Part shown: one piece after another, positions 59,144-64,000 of the stretch | Layout: each line of letters begins with the position of its first letter | How positions within the stretch are numbered: the first letter of the stretch is position 1 | Program-made: the position numbers and the translations under genes | Assembly (NCBI GenBank): GCA_001972305.1 | Contig: BDDD01000555.1 | Location: 308,676 to 372,675 of the forward strand | Length of the DNA: 64,000 nt | Direction: 5' to 3' | Source: Cephalotus follicularis | Taxonomy: Eukaryota; Streptophyta; Magnoliopsida; Oxalidales; Cephalotaceae | The notes under the pieces: generated by a model | What the model saw: the letters and a program-made list of their open reading frames with translations, nothing else | The model's database searches: none | Told to the model about the DNA's origin: nothing

Positions 59144-61688
59144 TGTAATATCCCGTTTCTATGTTGACATGTTTATATGTTTGTTGATGATATCATATCC
59201 TTTTTTATTTATGCCATGGTATGCGGACCTCTTTGGTTTTTGGTTTGAATTTCTTTTGTTTTCTGGGCACAAAGCGCCGACGCTCTATTTAGAACCGCCG
59301 ACGATTTGGCGGCTGGGTGGCACGTCGACGCCTAAACGTGTGACTTCGACGCGTTTTGTATTTAAGTGCTTAACCGTCGACGCTTTAAGTAAACAGTCGA
59401 CGCTTTGTTCGGCTTTCCATATCAGTTTGGACGGTGACAGTGTTTTTGGAAGGTTGGATTCGTTCCTTTTTTCTGGCTATCCGATTTCCTTTAGTGTTAG
59501 ACGCGTTTTGGTTAGTATGGTAATGTTCTAAAACACTAATCTTGACAATTAAAACGTGGATTTGTACATTAATCAGACAAAATTCTTTTAAAAACATAAA
59601 CCCTTTTCTGCATATTTCTACAAACGAACAGCAGCTTTGAACACGTTTTTCTACACCTATTTCGACGTTTTTTGGAGGTAATTTCTAAACGAAAATTGTA
59701 GTTTACACTATGTAGTTTCTGTATCATCTTTTAATTCGTGTTAAAACCAACTATAACATGATCTAGAGTATGATTTTGGAAGCTTGTTGAAATTAAATTC
59801 TGCTGTTGTTTTTATATGTTCATTCATGGGTTGTATACATAACTAGTGATTTTGATCCTTAAAAACAAAGAAATCATACTATTGATGAAGGTAGATATAT
59901 GTGTATGTCACTGGTTTTAGGATTTAAACAAGAGAAATCCGAAATTTTGTTATGGTTGCATAAACTATTTATATGGAAGAAAATTAGGTTTCAAAATGGA
60001 TTTTACTCTCTGTACGAAATCATAAGGTTATTCTGGCGTTTTTGAAGTAATATAACATGTCACTGTACATACATGTTGTTAGTTATGCATTGTGTTTATC
60101 AAAAATCGGATTATTCATGAAATTGGAACTGTTTTCTGCAATTGTTATTCTGTGTCTGGCGCAAACCGTCGACGCTTTCGTTCTGAGCGTCGCCGCTTTG
60201 TGTTGTTTTATGCCTTAGTCTGTCGACTCTTGGCTCGACGCTTTGTCCTTTTGTGCTATTAAACCGTCGACGCCTAGGAACAAACGGTCGACGCTTTATG
60301 ACAGTTTGATGTTTTGATTTCTTTTAGGTTATGTGATGTTTGGGCTCGCATGTTTAGGTCTTTATATCGTTCCTGGTGAAGTTTAGGACACTCTAGGATA
60401 CTTTTGTCCAGTATTCGTGTTTGTTTAGATTGTTCAATCGGCTAAGGTATGGATTCTTCGTTCTTTGGTACTCCTTCGATTAAACTTTCATTAATTGATG
60501 ATTTTGTACGTTTTATCGAATGGATTTATGTTCCTGGTTTCATTAGCAATAAAACTCGTGTTTTAATACGGATGTTCTCATTTTGATAATAATCTTACGA
60601 AAATGGATTTCAACATTGTTACTTCGGATATTGATTATTAATAAACATATTTTCTATTATCGAAAGTATGATAATTGTTTTAGACATGGCTTCCCCTTTC
60701 GGAAGTATGTTAACTTCAGATACTGTTAAGATTTTGTTTTCAGAAAAGATCAGAAATTGTTTAGAAATTGTTAAAATTGTTTTAGAATAAAACAAAGTTT
60801 TAGCATAATAACATACTGAGAAAAACCCTACCTATGAGGTATCATAGGCATGTTCTTTAGCACGGAGGACATGACACCTACCGTGACGGTGTGATCGGTC
60901 TACGGCGTCTCTTTTAAATATGTATCCTGAGGGTAGGATATGGATCCTTTTGAAGCGTATGAGTATACTCTAGTTATGTCAGAATTCAGAAATTCAGAAA
61001 TTCAGTATTTGGGATTGTTTGTGTAGTGCCGTACATGACTTTTCCGTCAGAGCATGTGGGCCTCGCGAACCCCTTGCACCTATATATGTATGTATGTCAG
61101 AAAATCTCTGTTATGGAATTATGAATAAGATAATGTTTGAATTATGATGTTATGTTTTCGTAAAGTTATGATGATTTTATAACTGCTTGCTTTTAAATAT
61201 TCTGTTTTACTTTTCAAGAATATTTATTATGTTATTTACTGAATTTTAAAGTTCATATTATTTTGTTTATCGCTTACTGTTTTTAATTCTTTATCCGTAC
61301 TGAGGTTTGCTCAGCCGCGTTTTTGTTTCCATGCGGCAGGTTTTCAGAAGGATGAGGGAAACGTGTGATGAGAGTTACTCACTTGTCAGAGTATCCGCTA
61401 GGAGTTGGTCCTTGTGTTTTCCAGTAGGATCAGACTAGTTTTCATCAAAAACAGTTTGAGATCTTGATTTTGTTTCACTTATGATTTTCAGTATTTGGAT
61501 TTCGGATTATGATTCATTTTTAATTTTGTGATTGGATAAAATTTTCAGACTCTGTTTTATATCAGTTTATTATAAGATATGTTTTCAGACCACCACATCC
61601 GTTTCGTATCAGTCTTATGTTTAGATTTCCGTTATGTTTCAGTTTGGTATTATGGCCTGTAAGGGCTCCCACCATCGGGGGTGTTACA
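59144..61688 (+). repeat. E11 3' LTR
   Basis: This 2,545-bp LTR is the partner of 51868-54408, with GTCGAC-type clusters at 59274-59412 and 60163-60300. It ends GGTGTTACA next to TCAAT. Confidence 0.95.
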
Positions 61689-61693
61689 TCAAT

Positions 61694-62004
61694 TGCCCTA
61701 AGAAAGTGAACCTATGACTTGGAATTTTTATCAAAAGGGAATAAGAATATCATTCTCATAACCTCTCAGGCATGAGATCCAACCTCTCGTATGATAGGGC
61801 GCTATATGTGTATTCAGTTGACATGGTGATCAACTGATCCGTTAAGACGGTTTGAGATAATACATATAGCAAATGCCAATATTTACTGAATATTCACAAT
61901 AGAACACGAATGTAACTAAGAATGTATAAGAATGGAGTGTAACATATGTACAGAACATATCAATGTAGCCACCTCTTGGCTTGCAGGGGCACCCCTATCT
62001 AACA
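61694..62004 (-). repeat. E8 5' LTR, second part
   Basis: It resumes the E8 LTR after E11 and matches 26319-26629. It ends CTATCTAACA beside the TGCCT duplication. Confidence 0.93.
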
Positions 62005-63121
62005 TGCCTTGCACTGTAGGTGCTGATCCCATCGGCTGCTTGCCACGATCTCCTCATGAGCTAGCGCTAGGGCAACCTTGCTGGAAACTTCCTTGTGATC
62101 GGGTCGATCCTTGCCCTACTTAATCCCCTAGGTTAGATCTATTCTGGGGACATTCAGCCACCATATGATCCATGGCTCCATAATTCCTGCAGCCGCTGTT
62201 TTTCCACCAACAATCGTCTGAGGCATGGTTAGTATGGCCACAATGTATGTAGGTCTCATTAAAATCCTGGCCACTATCACTAGGTATAGAAGATCCTCCC
62301 TACGATGTCATCCTTCTCTGTTACCTTAGTAGTGAATCACGATCTTATCTTCTCTGTTGAGAACCACGAGCTTGCCTTCTAAATCTTGAGGGTGGTGCTG
62401 GGCTACCGACACTACAGGGAGATTTACCCTGCCTCAGACTGCTATGATATTCGGACTTTTGGGATTTATTACTACTTCCAAAACTTCTTCCTGAATATTC
62501 ACCGGAGGGAGTTGGTCTCCAACTGCCTGTTTGGATTCCCAAGTTTTGAAACTGTTGAGCTAAAGCTTCAACCTCTTGAGCGCTATTAGCCTCTTCGAAG
62601 AAGGATCTCAAATGCAAGGGTACTAGCTTCTCCCTAATTTCGGGGCGAAGCCCTATAAGAAACTTCTTAGCTTTCCTTGATTCAATGCTAACCAAGTACG
62701 GAGCTATCCTCGACAACTCGATGAATTAGGCCAAATATTGAGCCACAAACATATCTCATTAGGTTAGGCCTAAGAATTCAGCCTCTCTTTTATCAACTTC
62801 AACTTCGGGATAGAATCTTTCATTGAACTCTATTTTAAACGTATTCCAAGAATATGATATCCTGGATGCTTCCCAAGAAGATTTAATCATCTTCCCCCAA
62901 TGCTCCGCTTCACCCTGTAACATATATGTTGCAAAGACAACCTTATGTGAATCTGAGCATTCCAAGACTCGAAAGATCTTTTCTAACTACATTAGCCATC
63001 TCTCAGCTGAAATGGCATCAGGATCCCCTATGAAAGCTGGAGAGTTCAACTTCAAGAATCTGATCAAGGGGTCCTCTCATCGTGTAGGCTGATCAACTGA
63101 TCTTCTTGCTACTTCAGCCTG
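62005..63121 (-). pseudogene. E7 gag region
   Basis: Minus-strand gag continues E7 beyond E8. Pieces include VVFATYMLQGEAEHWGKMIK and FKIEFNERFYPEVEVDKREA near 62759-62965, then KKFLIGLRPEIREKLVPLHL near 62600-62690. A zinc-knuckle-like cysteine region lies near 62160-62240. The gag start, primer site and 5' LTR of E7 are not seen; E12 begins at 63122. Confidence 0.88.
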
Positions 63122-64000
63122 TTGGAACCCGGGAGAGGTCCCGGTCGATTTTGGGTCTAGGATGCAAGTGTGTATAATTTTAATTTTTCAAAAACACCAT
63201 GACTCACAAGTCTAGGCTGACAATTACATCTTACTACCAAAATCTATTAGCCTAGGATATCCGTTTAATATATAATCGAACAAATATCACAGTCAAGCAT
63301 ACATCCACAATAACCGAAATCAATTCGGTAAACAATAAACACAGCGGAAACAAATGATTAGTAATCATACCAACGTTGGCGGCTTCATCACTTTGCCGCT
63401 ACGCGCTTGCCGAAGCAACTGCCGGTTACCGGCTCCACTGCCGGTTTCCGGCCAGTCCACGAAAACTTCAACCAAGACACCAACGGACTCGGAAAAATCT
63501 GCTCAGCTCACTGGTGGCAGAGACAAGGCCAGAATCGCCCCGGACGGCGGTGAACAGAAGCGGCGACTCACTGAGTTCTGACTCAGTGAGACTCGGTCAA
63601 CAGGTCATTGACCGGTGGCAACATATGTGGACGATAAACACCCGATAAAGCCACTGGTGGCCGAGACTAGGCGAGACTCGGCCAGGAACGTGGCAAACAC
63701 GGCGGGCGAAACCGGCGGGTCGACCCGACCCGGCGACAACGACGTCGGCGTGACATCGGACCGCCATGGTTAGCAGTGGGCGACGGCCGGAAGAGAAGGC
63801 GGCGGCCACCAGAGCCATCCACCTCGCGGAGCCGAGATGGATCAAAACCGGAATCTAATCCGCAAAGGCCGCAACAAAGCGGCCCTAACACGCGTGTCTC
63901 AGCTGGGACAGCTGAGTCACGCGAAACGCGGCACTGAGCCGCAAGGCGCGGCTAAGTGCCGCCCAGAAGTCGTGCCAACCCATCTAGCGTTCTAAACCTC
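63122..64000 (-). mobile_element. E12: LTR-like sequence running out of the window
   Basis: It begins TGTTGGAACCCGGG where E7 gag breaks off, which looks like an LTR edge. From 63480 it becomes GC-rich, with CTCACTGAGT, GACTCAGTGAG and CTCGGTCAAC phrases like the GC-rich modules of the E9 LTR. No primer site, target duplication or protein can be confirmed. Open frames at 63597-63891 on the minus strand overlap each other, are Arg-rich and look like GC-bias effects. Confidence 0.5.

Larger units (their letters stand above)
51868..61688 (+). mobile_element. E11: Ty3/gypsy Tekay/Del chromovirus, nearly full structure, broken
   Basis: It has TGTAATATC and GGTGTTACA ends and target duplication TCAAT (51863-51867 and 61689-61693), inside the E8 5' LTR. 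Both LTRs, the primer site, gag, protease, RT, RNase H, integrase, chromodomain and polypurine tract are present in order. It is the only element here with every part. Roughly six to eight breaks lie in the coding region. The LTRs differ by about 2-3% in compared segments, giving a young insertion, similar to or slightly older than E10. Confidence 0.95.
24118..62004 (-). mobile_element. E8: Ty1/copia Angela-like element, broken, hosting E9-E11
   Basis: The ends are TGTTGGAAAGG at 24118 and CTATCTAACA at 62004. The flanking 5-bp duplication TGCCT (24113-24117 and 62005-62009) lies inside E7. Both LTRs are present; the 5' LTR is split by E11 and the internal region by E9. Removing E11 and one TCAAT copy, the two LTRs are each about 2,512 bp. 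A segment of 165 bp shows about 8% difference, so E8 is clearly older than the elements inside it. Pol is heavily decayed, with many breaks. Confidence 0.93.

Noticed and set aside
63597-63891. Host gene on the minus strand at the right edge
   Set aside because: Two overlapping Arg/Pro-rich frames are open in the same GC-rich stretch, as expected from composition. No domain is recognisable.

Overview
The window is plant nuclear DNA made almost wholly of LTR retrotransposon fossils nested inside one another. I found no convincing host gene, tRNA or rRNA gene. The elements are Ty1/copia of the Angela (BARE-1-like) type and Ty3/gypsy chromoviruses of the Tekay/Del type, both typical of gene-poor flowering-plant heterochromatin. 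The species cannot be named from this. Elements are labelled E1 to E12 from left to right. Percent divergences are hand counts on short segments, not full alignments.

Left stack (1-18684): the end of an unknown LTR (E1, 1-1037) abuts the primer-site end of a minus-strand copia (E2). The E2 LTR (1084-3000, resuming at 18463-18684) is split by a plus-strand chromovirus E3 (3001-18457, target duplication CACTG). The gag region of E3 is split by a plus-strand Angela copia E4 (3988-11990, duplication AGATC). The E4 leader holds a minus-strand LTR with a tRNA-Asp-type primer site (E5, about 7304-9190).

Right stack (18685-63121): after a small gypsy leader remnant (E6) comes a minus-strand chromovirus E7. 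Its LTR and pol lie at about 18891-24117 and its gag at 62005-63121. E7 is split by a minus-strand Angela copia E8 (24118-62004, duplication TGCCT). E8 contains chromovirus E9 (31190-49051, minus, ATTCC), which contains chromovirus E10 (36303-44376, plus, GGTTG). The 5' LTR of E8 contains chromovirus E11 (51868-61688, plus, TCAAT). LTR divergence follows the nesting: E8 about 8%, E9 about 3-4%, E11 about 2-3%, E10 about 2%. The window ends inside another LTR-like sequence (E12, 63122-64000).

The most unusual signal is not a gene. Irregular arrays of a short near-palindrome centred on GTCGAC (variant GTCAAC) recur in LTRs or leaders of at least six elements from different families. Other points are a nearly identical 1.4-kb tandem duplication in E10 that repeats the LTR tail, primer site and gag, an inverted LTR-end segment at the left end of E3, and several family-specific short tandem arrays inside LTRs.
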